Origin: Bacilli bacterium
Lineage (GTDB): Bacteria; Bacillota_I; Bacilli_A; RF39; UBA660
NCBI GenBank assembly: GCA_017435465.1
Contig: JAFSEX010000051.1
Location: 1 to 52,489, forward strand
Direction of reading: 5' to 3'
DNA: 52,489 nucleotides
The position numbers and the translations under genes are program-made. Below are positions 1 to 8,934 of the stretch, piece after piece. Position 1 is the first letter of the stretch, and every line of letters begins with the position of its first letter. A model generated the notes under the pieces. The model made no database searches. It was not told the DNA's origin and was given only the letters and a program-made list of their open reading frames with translations.

Positions 1-64
1 AATACTTTACCATATTATTAATATTTTATCAATTATTAGTATTATTTTCTTTAGAATACCTTAA

Positions 65-98
65 AAAATGTGCATTTTCTTTTGAAAATACACATTTT
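65..98. terminator. Bidirectional terminator after the polysaccharide operon
   Basis: A hairpin with 8-bp outer arms (AAAATGTG/CACATTTT), one C-A mismatch and 6-bp inner arms (ATTTTC/GAAAAT). A-runs on one side and T-runs on the other give a U-tract in both directions. It lies just past the last minus-strand gene of the operon, so it probably ends that transcript. Nothing else was recognised in positions 1-155. Confidence 0.65.
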
Positions 99-155
99 TA
101 TACCAATCGCACTTATTTGTGCACTTTAGTTTGATTTAACGTCAATTAATTATAC

Positions 156-521
156 TTATTTTTTAAAATTAACAATTATGACACCTATAGTCATAATGGC
201 AAATCCAACCCATTTAATTACACTAGATGGTTCTTTTAAAAACATAATTGATGAAACAAAAATTAATATACTTGTAACAGTTGAAACAATTGGAATAATA
301 TATGTTATATCATATTTAGGTAAAATAAGAATATATAATAAGAAACTTATTAAATATAATATTAATCCAATTATAGAAATTATATTAACTTTTATGGATA
401 AATTACCATTTTCAAATAATATTCCAAACTCTTTTGTTGCACCATATTTATATAATATAAGTCCTGCTACTGTGCAAAGAACATATAATATAGGAAAAAT
501 AATATTCATTTTTTTTGCCAT
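156..521 (-). CDS. SMR/EamA-like four-helix membrane protein
   Basis: A 121-residue protein made almost entirely of four hydrophobic helices (about 8-26, 44-68, 73-95 and 101-118), with a Lys-rich end. Size and the C-terminal pattern (FLKEPSSVIKWVGFAIMTIGV) resemble the small multidrug resistance/EamA half-transporters. Some relatives (ArnE/ArnF type) move lipid-linked sugars. It is the last gene of the leftward glycan operon, 26 bases after a GT2, so a lipid-carrier flippase or accessory role is plausible; that is inference from context. The start has GGGTGAT eight bases upstream. Confidence 0.6.
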   Translation of the reverse strand: MAKKMNIIFPILYVLCTVAGLILYKYGATKEFGILFENGNLSIKVNIISIIGLILYLISFLLYILILPKYDITYIIPIVSTVTSILIFVSSIMFLKEPSSVIKWVGFAIMTIGVIIVNFKK

Positions 522-547
522 CCCTTCTAATCACCCGTTTCACATTA

Positions 548-1579
548 TTACCATTTAATATCTATTTTTAAATATTTTATCATAAAATTATATAAATATA
601 AAAAGAATATAAAAACATTTAATTTATATGATATTCTGACAATACTTAATATTATAGATTTTATTGTTATTTTATTATTAATTCTTATTTTAGTTTTATC
701 CCAATAAACAAATGTATTATTTAATTGATTTTTAATATATTTTAAATATTTATTTAAAGACTTATTTTCATTTTTAATTCTAGATGCCATACTAATTCCT
801 AAATGTAAAAATGCAATTAAATCAATCATTTTTAAATACGCAACATCTACTCTTTTTTCTATATATTCTTTTCTAATTTCTGATAAATTTTTTTCTAACT
901 CTTCAGCTTTATCAATTGTTGTTTCAAATATTAATGAATCACTTCTCACAACATAATGCCATAATTCCTGCTTTAAAAATGATATTTGTTTCGTTTTAGG
1001 AATAATATTTAAAAAGAATATTAAATCTTCAGCAGCTACTGGTTTATCACTAAACTTTTCATCGATTATTAATTCTCTTTTAAATAACTTTCCCCAAGCA
1101 CTTGGACTGATAAAAGCTAGTTCACCAATATTTTTTGGTTTATTTTCTAATTTATTAAAATTCATTGATGTCATTTCATGGCTATATATTTTATATGTAA
1201 TATCATCTATTCTATTAAAACCACAACACACTATATCAGATTTATCTTTTATTATTTTTTTATACATTAATTCAATTGTATCTGACTCAATATAGTCATC
1301 ACTATCTAAAAATAAAATGTATTTTCCTCTAGATTTTTCTATACCTTTGTTTCTTGCATTACCAAGCCCTTTACCATCTTGTTCTATATTTATAATTTTT
1401 TTATGTTTTTTTAAGTAATCATTAACTATATTCTTAGTTGGATCTTCTCCTTTACCACCTACACATATAATTTCTAAATTATCATAAGTTTGATTAATTA
1501 CTGAATCTAGACATCTGCTAATTTGTTTTTCAACTTTATAATATGGAATGATAATACTTATTAAATCTTTTTTTTTCAT
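548..1579 (-). CDS. Family 2 glycosyltransferase
   Basis: A 343-residue GT-A enzyme. The N-terminus (ISIIIPYYKVEKQISRCLDS) is the nucleotide-sugar binding strand of GT2, and a DSDD metal-binding motif follows at about residue 92 (ILFLDSDDYIES). The variant IICVGGKGEDPT replaces the usual VNDGSTD. The C-terminal 100 residues are basic and hydrophobic and may hold it to the membrane. It starts one base after gmhA stops, so the two are probably co-translated, which suggests it transfers the heptose or the next sugar of the unit. Donor and acceptor cannot be read from sequence. Confidence 0.85.
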   Translation of the reverse strand: MKKKDLISIIIPYYKVEKQISRCLDSVINQTYDNLEIICVGGKGEDPTKNIVNDYLKKHKKIINIEQDGKGLGNARNKGIEKSRGKYILFLDSDDYIESDTIELMYKKIIKDKSDIVCCGFNRIDDITYKIYSHEMTSMNFNKLENKPKNIGELAFISPSAWGKLFKRELIIDEKFSDKPVAAEDLIFFLNIIPKTKQISFLKQELWHYVVRSDSLIFETTIDKAEELEKNLSEIRKEYIEKRVDVAYLKMIDLIAFLHLGISMASRIKNENKSLNKYLKYIKNQLNNTFVYWDKTKIRINNKITIKSIILSIVRISYKLNVFIFFLYLYNFMIKYLKIDIKW

Positions 1580-1580
1580 A

Positions 1581-2186
1581 TTAATGATAATCCTTTAAAT
1601 TGTCACCTGATATTTTATTTTGAGTTAATAGATTATAAAAAATTTTCATCATCATATGATCGAATGTCATATGAATATCTTCAGCAATTTGCATATCAGT
1701 TATATCCGCATGCATTTTGCAATCTGCTAATTCTTTTAGTTTTCCTCCAGAATATCCAGTCATTCCAATGACTTTTGCTCCACATTCTTTGGCATATTCA
1801 CATGCATTTAATACATTTTTAGAATTACCACTGCCAGAAATCCCTATAATAATATCTTTTTCAGTAATTTTGTTTAATAATGGAAATCTAAACACTTCTT
1901 CATATCCAATATCATTTGCAACTGCCATCATTGTTGAAATATTATCATTTAAACATATGAAATTAAATTTTTTATCTACATATTCACTAATACCTTTATT
2001 AAAATCATTTTGCATATGTGATGCTGTTGAAGCGCTTCCACCATTTCCACATACATATATATTTCCTCCATTTTGATATGTTTCATAAATTAAATTCATG
2101 GCTTCATTAATTTCATCAAGGTTTAAGTTATTTATAATATTAATTTCTCTTTCATAATATTCTTTAATTGCATCTTTAAAATTCAT
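1581..2186 (-). CDS. gmhA: Phosphoheptose isomerase (sedoheptulose-7-phosphate isomerase)
   Basis: A 201-residue SIS-domain protein of normal GmhA length. It carries the phosphosugar loop CGNGGSASTASH near residue 46, a second SIS signature (GISGSGNSKN), and the late acidic/His segment (QIAEDIHMTFDH) that supplies catalytic residues in GmhA. GmhA converts sedoheptulose 7-phosphate to D-glycero-D-manno-heptose 7-phosphate. The three partner activities are encoded within 3.3 kb upstream on the same strand, which makes the assignment firm. The gene overlaps hddC-gmhB by 11 bases. Confidence 0.9.
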   Translation of the reverse strand: MNFKDAIKEYYEREINIINNLNLDEINEAMNLIYETYQNGGNIYVCGNGGSASTASHMQNDFNKGISEYVDKKFNFICLNDNISTMMAVANDIGYEEVFRFPLLNKITEKDIIIGISGSGNSKNVLNACEYAKECGAKVIGMTGYSGGKLKELADCKMHADITDMQIAEDIHMTFDHMMMKIFYNLLTQNKISGDNLKDYH

Positions 2187-3492
2187 TTTTAATACCTCTT
2201 TCTATTATTTCAATGGCTTCAAACAAATTATTTGATATATATGTAGGGTTTATATCAAATTTATTATCCAAGCCTTTTTGTCCTGTTTTTACTAATATAG
2301 ATTTCATTTTTGCATTTTCTCCTGTTTTAATATCCAATGTTGAATCACCTATAATAAATGATTTAGATAAATCTATATTATATTCTTTAACTGCTTGTTC
2401 TAACATTCCTATATTGGGTTTTCTACAATCACATTTAATTTTTAATTCAGGAACTTCACCTTCAAAACCTTTATCAGGATGATGAGGACAATAATATATT
2501 TTATCAATATATGCACCATTTTCCCCTAGTAATGTTTCTAATCTTTTATGTATTTCATCAAGATTTTCTATTGTACTTTCTCCTCTAGCAATTATTGGTT
2601 GATTAGTTATAATTATACATAAGTATTCACTTTTATTTATTTTTTTGATGGCTTCAGATGCTAAAGGCAATAATTCAACTTGTGATACTTTATTTAAAAA
2701 AGGAATATATTCTATTATTGTTCCATCCCTATCTAAGAAAATAGCTTTCTGTTTATTTTCTAAATTTCTTTTTTTACATAAACCAGTCTTATAATCATTA
2801 ATTACCATTTCATATCTTTCAGGTGTTCCCATATCTTTTGCATATTCAGTAGATATATAAGTATATACCTTATTAGTTTTTATGTACGGAACAACTATAT
2901 CTTTTTCATAACTATATTTTTTTTCTTCATTTAATAAATCAAGTACTTCATTTGAAAATATTATTATTCCTGCATTAACTATGTTTTTATAATTGTATTT
3001 AGTTCTATCATTTGTTTTATAATCAAAATCAAGTACAACATTATTATTTTCTACAATTAAATCACTATCAAAAGGATGTGAATTTGGATGAGCAAATAAT
3101 GTTATTTTAGCATTATTTTCGATATGAAATTTTATCATTCTTTTAAAATCTATATCAATAAAAACATCTGCTAATAAGAAAATAAAATCTTCATTTATTT
3201 TGTCTTTTAAATAGTATAATGCACCTGCTGTACCCAATAAGTTATTTTGATTTTCTTCAAAATAACTTATTTTTACTCCTAAATCTTGTCCATCTTTAAA
3301 ATACTCTTTAATTACATTTCCTAAATGACCAATTATGATTATTATATCTGTTATACCAGACTTTTTTAAATTCATTATTTGATGATAAAGTATTGGATAT
3401 CCACATACTTCTAACATTGGTTTAGGAATTGTATCTCCTGTTATAGAACTTATCCTTGTACCTTTACCTCCTGCTTGTATTATTGCTTTCAT
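2176..3492 (-). CDS. hddC-gmhB: Fused heptose-1-phosphate guanylyltransferase / heptose-1,7-bisphosphate phosphatase
   Basis: 438 residues with two complete domains. Residues 1 to about 235 are a nucleotidyltransferase (AIIQAGGKGTRI, then IPKPMLEV), like HddC, which makes GDP-heptose from the 1-phosphate. Residues about 250-435 are a HAD phosphatase of the GmhB type: LDRDGTI nucleophile motif, TNQ, a zinc-type Cys/His cluster (CPHHP...CDCRKP) and GDSTLD. GmhB removes the 7-phosphate. Both belong to the same pathway and are usually separate genes. The order phosphatase-then-transferase in the pathway is the reverse of the order in the protein. The start overlaps the epimerase stop (TAATG). Confidence 0.85.
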   Translation of the reverse strand: MKAIIQAGGKGTRISSITGDTIPKPMLEVCGYPILYHQIMNLKKSGITDIIIIIGHLGNVIKEYFKDGQDLGVKISYFEENQNNLLGTAGALYYLKDKINEDFIFLLADVFIDIDFKRMIKFHIENNAKITLFAHPNSHPFDSDLIVENNNVVLDFDYKTNDRTKYNYKNIVNAGIIIFSNEVLDLLNEEKKYSYEKDIVVPYIKTNKVYTYISTEYAKDMGTPERYEMVINDYKTGLCKKRNLENKQKAIFLDRDGTIIEYIPFLNKVSQVELLPLASEAIKKINKSEYLCIIITNQPIIARGESTIENLDEIHKRLETLLGENGAYIDKIYYCPHHPDKGFEGEVPELKIKCDCRKPNIGMLEQAVKEYNIDLSKSFIIGDSTLDIKTGENAKMKSILVKTGQKGLDNKFDINPTYISNNLFEAIEIIERGIKNEF

Positions 3493-4430
3493 TATTTTAT
3501 TAAACTCCTAACAGTTTCTTCAACAGCTTCATCAGATGTATGTTTTGCAGTCCACCCCTTATTATGAATCTTTGATAAATCGTATTGAAATTTTGGAATA
3601 TCACCTTTCCATCCGACATTTCCTCCTGTATATTTATATGTAACATTGTTATAACCTAATTCTTTACACACTATGTCAGCAATTTTTGTTACACTAGTTG
3701 CTGTTTCAACACCAGCATTATATATTTCAACACCAAGATTAAATTCTTTTGTTAAATAAATCATAGCTTCGATTAAATCAAGTACGTAAATATATGGTTT
3801 TGTTTGTGTTCCATCACCTAAAATTTCTAATTCATTAGGATTTTTTTCTAATTTCTTTTTGAAATCATAGATAACACCATGAGTTAAATGTGGACCTATT
3901 ACATTTGGAAATCTAAAAATCACAACATTAAAATCATTCATATATGCATACGATGAAATAAATGATTCACTTGCATATTTTGCACCACCATAATATGAAA
4001 TTGGTTTTAAATCACCCATATCTTCTGTTAATAATTGATTTGTCTTATCACCATATACTGCACTTGTTGATGAAAAGAATAAATTTTTAATATTATTTCT
4101 TTTCATTAATTCTAAAACACTTCTAGTTGTCATAAATGTATCTCTAAAATCAACATCAGGATTTTGACCACCCTTTTGGATATCAGAATTAGCAGCTAAA
4201 TGATATACAATGTCGAATTTTTCATCTTTTAATAATTCGCAAAATTTTTCTGTTTCATCAATATTACATTCAATAATTTTTAGATTTTTATTATTTAAAA
4301 CTGCATTTAAGTTTTCTTTTTTTCCAAGTGTATAGTTATCAACAACTACAACACTATGTCCATTATTTAATAGTCTTTCTACTAAATGTGAGCCAATAAA
4401 ACCAGCTCCACCTGTTACTAATATATTCAT
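3492..4430 (-). CDS. NAD-dependent sugar epimerase/dehydratase (extended SDR)
   Basis: A 312-residue extended short-chain dehydrogenase. It has the Rossmann loop GGAGFIGSH at the N-terminus, the S-S-T triad region (FFSSTSAVYG) and the catalytic YYGGAK (YxxxK) motif. It resembles UDP-glucose 4-epimerase-type enzymes. It sits between hddA and hddC-gmhB, so its substrate may be GDP-heptose or another nucleotide sugar of the same unit; that is inferred. I chose the second ATG, 8 bases after AAGGAG, over the ATG two codons upstream. Confidence 0.82.
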   Translation of the reverse strand: MNILVTGGAGFIGSHLVERLLNNGHSVVVVDNYTLGKKENLNAVLNNKNLKIIECNIDETEKFCELLKDEKFDIVYHLAANSDIQKGGQNPDVDFRDTFMTTRSVLELMKRNNIKNLFFSSTSAVYGDKTNQLLTEDMGDLKPISYYGGAKYASESFISSYAYMNDFNVVIFRFPNVIGPHLTHGVIYDFKKKLEKNPNELEILGDGTQTKPYIYVLDLIEAMIYLTKEFNLGVEIYNAGVETATSVTKIADIVCKELGYNNVTYKYTGGNVGWKGDIPKFQYDLSKIHNKGWTAKHTSDEAVEETVRSLIK

Positions 4431-4442
4431 AATCATTTCTCC

Positions 4443-5417
4443 TTAATTTACAAATATTGGTACTGACCCTTGATGATCAAATTTAAATTCTACTTCTTTT
4501 AATTCTTTCATTGCTTCTCTAAATTTTTCTTGATTTTCACATGGGACATAGAATAATAAGAAACCACAACCTCCTGCACCTAGTAATTTACCACCAGTAG
4601 CTCCATTTTTAATTGCCAAATCATAATATTTATCAATTTCTGGATTACTTATACCTTTTGCAAGGGTTTTCTTTAATAACCAACTTTTATGTAACGTCTC
4701 ACCAACATAATCTATATTATTATTTTCCAATTCATATTTTAATTTTTCTGTCATTTTGCACATTTCTAATAAATTATTTTCTTTGTCTTTGGCTGATGTT
4801 ACATTTTTGCTTTGTTCTTTCAAAATTTCTGATGCTGAATGTATTCCACCAACATATAACATTATTAAATTATCTTCTAATTTGTTATATGATTCTTTAT
4901 TCATTAGTACTGGAGTCACATCAACACTACCATCCTTATTAAATTTATAAAAATTCAAACCGCCATATGCAGCAGCATATTGATCTTGTTTCCCAATAGG
5001 ATTTTTTAATTTATCAATTTCCACTTCACATGCTTCAGAAGCCAATTTTTCTTTTGAAACATATTCTCTTTTATAACAATATAATGCATTTAATAATCCT
5101 ACTGTAAAGGAACTTGAACTACCTAACCCTGTTCCTTGTGGAATATCTGCAATAGAAGTAATTTCAACACCTGATATATTAAAATCATTTAAACATTGTC
5201 TAAAATAATTATGTTCAATTTCATTTCTTTTTTCTACAATTTCAGTTTTTGAATATTTTAAAGCAATTTTATTATCAAACGATGGATGAACAGTAATATA
5301 CATATATTTTTTAATTGTAGTACTTAGTACACAACCACCATGTTTTTCATAAAATGATGGTAAATCACTTCCTCCACCACATAAACTTACTCTAAATGGA
5401 GTTCTTGTTATTATCAT
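4443..5417 (-). CDS. hddA: D-glycero-alpha-D-manno-heptose 7-phosphate kinase
   Basis: A 324-residue GHMP-family kinase. The N-terminus ITRTPFRVSLCGGGSDLP, the ATP loop GTGLGSSSSF at about residue 95 and the C-terminal GAGGCGFLLFY match HddA, which phosphorylates heptose 7-phosphate at C1. The product is the substrate of the GmhB domain encoded two genes downstream. With gmhA and hddC this completes the GDP-heptose route known from S-layer and capsule biosynthesis. The start overlaps the stop of the larger upstream neighbour's partner (DUF2304) by one base. Confidence 0.88.
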   Translation of the reverse strand: MIITRTPFRVSLCGGGSDLPSFYEKHGGCVLSTTIKKYMYITVHPSFDNKIALKYSKTEIVEKRNEIEHNYFRQCLNDFNISGVEITSIADIPQGTGLGSSSSFTVGLLNALYCYKREYVSKEKLASEACEVEIDKLKNPIGKQDQYAAAYGGLNFYKFNKDGSVDVTPVLMNKESYNKLEDNLIMLYVGGIHSASEILKEQSKNVTSAKDKENNLLEMCKMTEKLKYELENNNIDYVGETLHKSWLLKKTLAKGISNPEIDKYYDLAIKNGATGGKLLGAGGCGFLLFYVPCENQEKFREAMKELKEVEFKFDHQGSVPIFVN

Positions 5418-5746
5418 TATTTATCATTCTCCTTACTTTTTAAAAGTGCTAAATTTTGTGCAAGTTCAATTATTTTTTCTTGTTGTTCAGCAATTTTTTG
5501 ACTATTTCTAAAATTTATAAATAATAAAAATATAATACATAACATAAATAATAACGATGGGGGATAATCAATTCCAACAAATTTCGAAATCCAAACAATT
5601 ATATTAGGAAATATAGATAGTATTAATACCCCTATTCCACCACATATCCAAAAGAAACTTTCTACAACATTAAATTTTCCATTTTTAACTGCTGTAAAAA
5701 TATATATAAGATAAATGATACCAAGTATTATAAAGAATATATTCAT
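5417..5746 (-). CDS. DUF2304 small membrane protein
   Basis: A 109-residue protein with three hydrophobic helices (about 3-20, 30-50 and 63-82) and a charged, likely coiled-coil tail (SQKIAEQQEKIIELAQNLALLK). Length, topology and position directly after a dolichyl-phosphate-sugar synthase-like GT2 match the DUF2304 family, which is typically paired with such enzymes. Its biochemical role is unknown to me; helping the GT2 engage the membrane or its lipid carrier is a reasonable guess. Stop and start codons overlap both neighbours by one base, so translation is tightly coupled. Confidence 0.7.
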   Translation of the reverse strand: MNIFFIILGIIYLIYIFTAVKNGKFNVVESFFWICGGIGVLILSIFPNIIVWISKFVGIDYPPSLLFMLCIIFLLFINFRNSQKIAEQQEKIIELAQNLALLKSKENDK

Positions 5747-8031
5747 TATTTACCATCTACCTTTCTACCTATATTTTTAATCACTATAAAACATATTGTA
5801 TAAAATATTTTAATCATATATTTTATTGGTTTAATTATTCCACCATGCATACTTTCCCCAGTCTCTCTAAGTCTCATTTTTACTGGAACTTCTTCTATCT
5901 TATACCCTTGATATAACATTTCCATAACAAGATTTGCATCAGGAAACTCTGGATAATTCCCCATTTTAGAATAATATTCAATAACATTTCTATTTAATAA
6001 TTGAAATCCTGATAATGGATCAGCCACTTTCTTTTTACAAAACAGATTAATTAGAAATGAGAAAAATTTTGTTCCAATTCTTCTAAATAATGGACAAGGA
6101 TATCCCATATCTACTAGATATCTGGAACCAATAACAATATCACAATTAGTTTCTTTTTGTTTTTCAATCATTTTAACGGCTTCTTTTGCAATATGTTGTC
6201 CATCAGCATCAAATTGTATTACAAAATCATAATCATTTTCATATGCATATTTAATCCCTGTTTGTACAGCCATTGCATATTTCATATTAAATATATTAGT
6301 AATACATTTAACTTTGTTTTTTTCTACTATTTCTTTCGTATTATCTTTACTACAGTCATTAATCACTAAAATATCTGCATAATTAACATCTGTCTTTATT
6401 TCTTTTAATACTTTTTCAATATTCTCAGCTTCATTGTAAGCTGGAATAACGAATAAAATTTTATTACTTTTGTTTATATTTTTTTTCATTTTAACAACTT
6501 CACTCTCTTTATTAATTGTAATTAAACTAATTATACCTAATATTGTTGCAGGTAAACTAATATAAATATATCTATCAATAATAGCACCCGTAACTACATG
6601 AAATAACGTATGTAATAAGGAAAAACTTAAAAAGATAAATGCAATTTCATATTTTTTACCATTTTTCTTAAAAATTTTAATAAATGAAAATAGCCAAATA
6701 AAAGGTAATAATAAATATAATAATTTAAATCCTATAGTATTTATTTTTATAAATGGTGAATATAAAATTTTTACAAAATTATTATTAATATTATCAATTT
6801 TTAAATTATTAACATACGAATGATATGGTTGTATCCATTTAAAATTACTATCGACATCTTCTAAAAAGTGTAAACCAATACTTTTATTTTCACCTTCAAA
6901 ATTTAATATTTGTTTAACTGGTCTATAATAGTTTTTATAACTTGATGAAACATAGACATTTATACTAGCTAAATAATTAGAAATATAAGAATCAATAAAA
7001 ATAATTGGATGCTCGGTAAACGCATTAACAGTAAAAATAATTGCTTCTGAGGTACTAAAAGGAGCGTTATTATAATAGAAGACTTTTGCACCTAAAATTT
7101 CTTCATTAATATTATGTATATAATATATGATATAATTTTTATTATTGTTATTAAGCATATTTATTATTTTATTTTTATCTTCAAAACTTAGATATTCATC
7201 ATTTAATACATATTCTATAGTATAATATTCATCATCAAATTTCTTATCATAATTACTATTACCATTCAAGATAGAATTGCTTAAAAAATATGAGTTATTT
7301 TCTCCACCTTCATAATCTACATTTTTATATTCTAAAAAAACTTTCCACATGTTTATTGATAATAACAATATAATTGTTGGAATTATTAATAATAAAGAAT
7401 TTTTAATAATTTTTTTAGTATTTTTAATTTTTAAAAAAACAACACAAAATATTGGAAATAAAGATATCGTAAAATATGGTTGTTTTAAAAACCATGCAAA
7501 TACAAACATTATTGTAAGTCCAAAAATATATAATACTAGTCTTTTATTATTTATATCTTTTTGTCTATTAATATATATTACAAATATACAATTTATTATA
7601 CTAAATGTGATTGCTACAAATTCTGTTAATAACCCATGATAATATCCAAATAAAATTGGATTTAATATAATAAATAATAATAATAATATATATGATATGT
7701 ATTTTTTAAATCCCTTAATATTATTTTTATTTAAAGTTTTATTCACAAAAATATAACTAATTATTAATAATGATATATAAAAAGTATATAAACAGATTCT
7801 TAAACTTATTTCATGATTTCCAAATATTTTTAAAAATACAAATTGAACTGCTGCCATTGTAGGTCCTCTTACAACATCCCAAGATGAAAACGAATCTAAT
7901 CCTAGGAATATTTTTGCAGTATGATAATAAATTGTAGAATCGGGATATATTAAAGTTGGTATAGTAAAAAAGGCAATACTTATGATAAATAGTGTTAATA
8001 TAAGCAATAAATTTTTAGTTGTTTTTTTCAT
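5746..8031 (-). CDS. Fusion of a polytopic GT-C-like membrane domain and a DPM1-like GT2
   Basis: 761 residues. Residues 1 to about 505 are a polytopic membrane domain with about ten helices and large external loops, similar in layout to GT-C (mannosyltransferase-like) enzymes. Residues about 520-761 are a soluble GT2: ILFVIPAYNEAENIEKVL, DADGQH metal motif, ADPLSGFQLLNR, as in polyprenyl-phosphate sugar synthases. One polypeptide could thus charge a lipid carrier and use it. At the junction an internal ATG (complement of 6487-6489, residue 515) has a weak GAGAGTG upstream, so a separate 247-residue GT2 may also be made. It overlaps its upstream neighbour by 17 bases. Confidence 0.8.
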   Translation of the reverse strand: MKKTTKNLLLILTLFIISIAFFTIPTLIYPDSTIYYHTAKIFLGLDSFSSWDVVRGPTMAAVQFVFLKIFGNHEISLRICLYTFYISLLIISYIFVNKTLNKNNIKGFKKYISYILLLLFIILNPILFGYYHGLLTEFVAITFSIINCIFVIYINRQKDINNKRLVLYIFGLTIMFVFAWFLKQPYFTISLFPIFCVVFLKIKNTKKIIKNSLLLIIPTIILLLSINMWKVFLEYKNVDYEGGENNSYFLSNSILNGNSNYDKKFDDEYYTIEYVLNDEYLSFEDKNKIINMLNNNNKNYIIYYIHNINEEILGAKVFYYNNAPFSTSEAIIFTVNAFTEHPIIFIDSYISNYLASINVYVSSSYKNYYRPVKQILNFEGENKSIGLHFLEDVDSNFKWIQPYHSYVNNLKIDNINNNFVKILYSPFIKINTIGFKLLYLLLPFIWLFSFIKIFKKNGKKYEIAFIFLSFSLLHTLFHVVTGAIIDRYIYISLPATILGIISLITINKESEVVKMKKNINKSNKILFVIPAYNEAENIEKVLKEIKTDVNYADILVINDCSKDNTKEIVEKNKVKCITNIFNMKYAMAVQTGIKYAYENDYDFVIQFDADGQHIAKEAVKMIEKQKETNCDIVIGSRYLVDMGYPCPLFRRIGTKFFSFLINLFCKKKVADPLSGFQLLNRNVIEYYSKMGNYPEFPDANLVMEMLYQGYKIEEVPVKMRLRETGESMHGGIIKPIKYMIKIFYTICFIVIKNIGRKVDGK

Positions 8032-8929
8032 ATTTAGTTCTCCATTTTTTATATTCCTTCATTATAAGATTGTAATTGTTTTTAATATTTTTAATTTTTT
8101 CTGTTATCTCATTAATATCATCATCACTTTTTAATACCAACATTTCTTTTAAAGTATTATTATCATTTAAAAGGTTTGTATTCCCCAATATACATGGAAT
8201 ACCCATATCCATGCTTTTAATAAAGTATGAAAACTCAGTATTTGAAAAACTACAATATAAATTTATATAATTGTTTTTTATAATATCATCAAAAGAATTA
8301 CATACTTCATATTTAATATTAAATCTTTCACAAAACTTCTTCGTTACAATCATCGGATTTAATAATTTTATAGTATATTCTTGAAAAAAAGTACAAGCAC
8401 TTAATTGATTATATATATTATCATAAACATCATAATCTGTAGCGATAATACCAATAGTATTATAATTCGAAAATTTACTTTTTTTTGTTTTATTTGATTT
8501 TATATTTAATTTTAATAAATCTGTTGGTATAGATTGTTTATCTAATATTTTAAATAATTCTTCATCTAATACAATTATTTTTGATATTATTTTTCTATTA
8601 TAATAATCAAAAATTGTTTTAAACCAAAAATAATTATATGGAGATGCTAAATTAGCAATTGAATTCGAATAAATCCATGAAACAACAATATTTTTTTTTA
8701 AATATGGTAATATTTTTCCAAAAAAATGAGTATTACTATAAAGAATTATCTTTAACTCCTTATTATTTATAGTTTCAACTAATTCATTTAAATATTCATC
8801 TGTTGTATTAAATTCTAAATTAATTAATTTATCATATTTTATTTTATAATTATTTACAAGATTTTTAACATTATTATCTGCACTAATTAATAACGTTGAT
8901 TTATTTTTTATACTTTTTAAATCATACAT
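8015..8929 (-). CDS. Divergent glycosyltransferase, GT4-like, paralogue of its neighbour's C-terminal domain
   Basis: 304 residues, no membrane segments. No strong signature, but the C-terminal part (SFSNTEFSYFIKSMDMGIPC, then a Leu-rich helix ending YKKWRTKY) parallels the neighbour's C-terminal domain (SECAPMLPLESFEVGVPC ... YEKWKDKN). That is the nucleotide-sugar site of GT-B enzymes. The usual catalytic Glu in the E-x7-E region is partly kept. I picked the ATG with GAGGTG six bases upstream, three codons inside the longest frame. It is probably an active transferase of this locus, acceptor unknown. Confidence 0.6.
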   Translation of the reverse strand: MYDLKSIKNKSTLLISADNNVKNLVNNYKIKYDKLINLEFNTTDEYLNELVETINNKELKIILYSNTHFFGKILPYLKKNIVVSWIYSNSIANLASPYNYFWFKTIFDYYNRKIISKIIVLDEELFKILDKQSIPTDLLKLNIKSNKTKKSKFSNYNTIGIIATDYDVYDNIYNQLSACTFFQEYTIKLLNPMIVTKKFCERFNIKYEVCNSFDDIIKNNYINLYCSFSNTEFSYFIKSMDMGIPCILGNTNLLNDNNTLKEMLVLKSDDDINEITEKIKNIKNNYNLIMKEYKKWRTKYEKNN

Positions 8930-8934
8930 TAATA

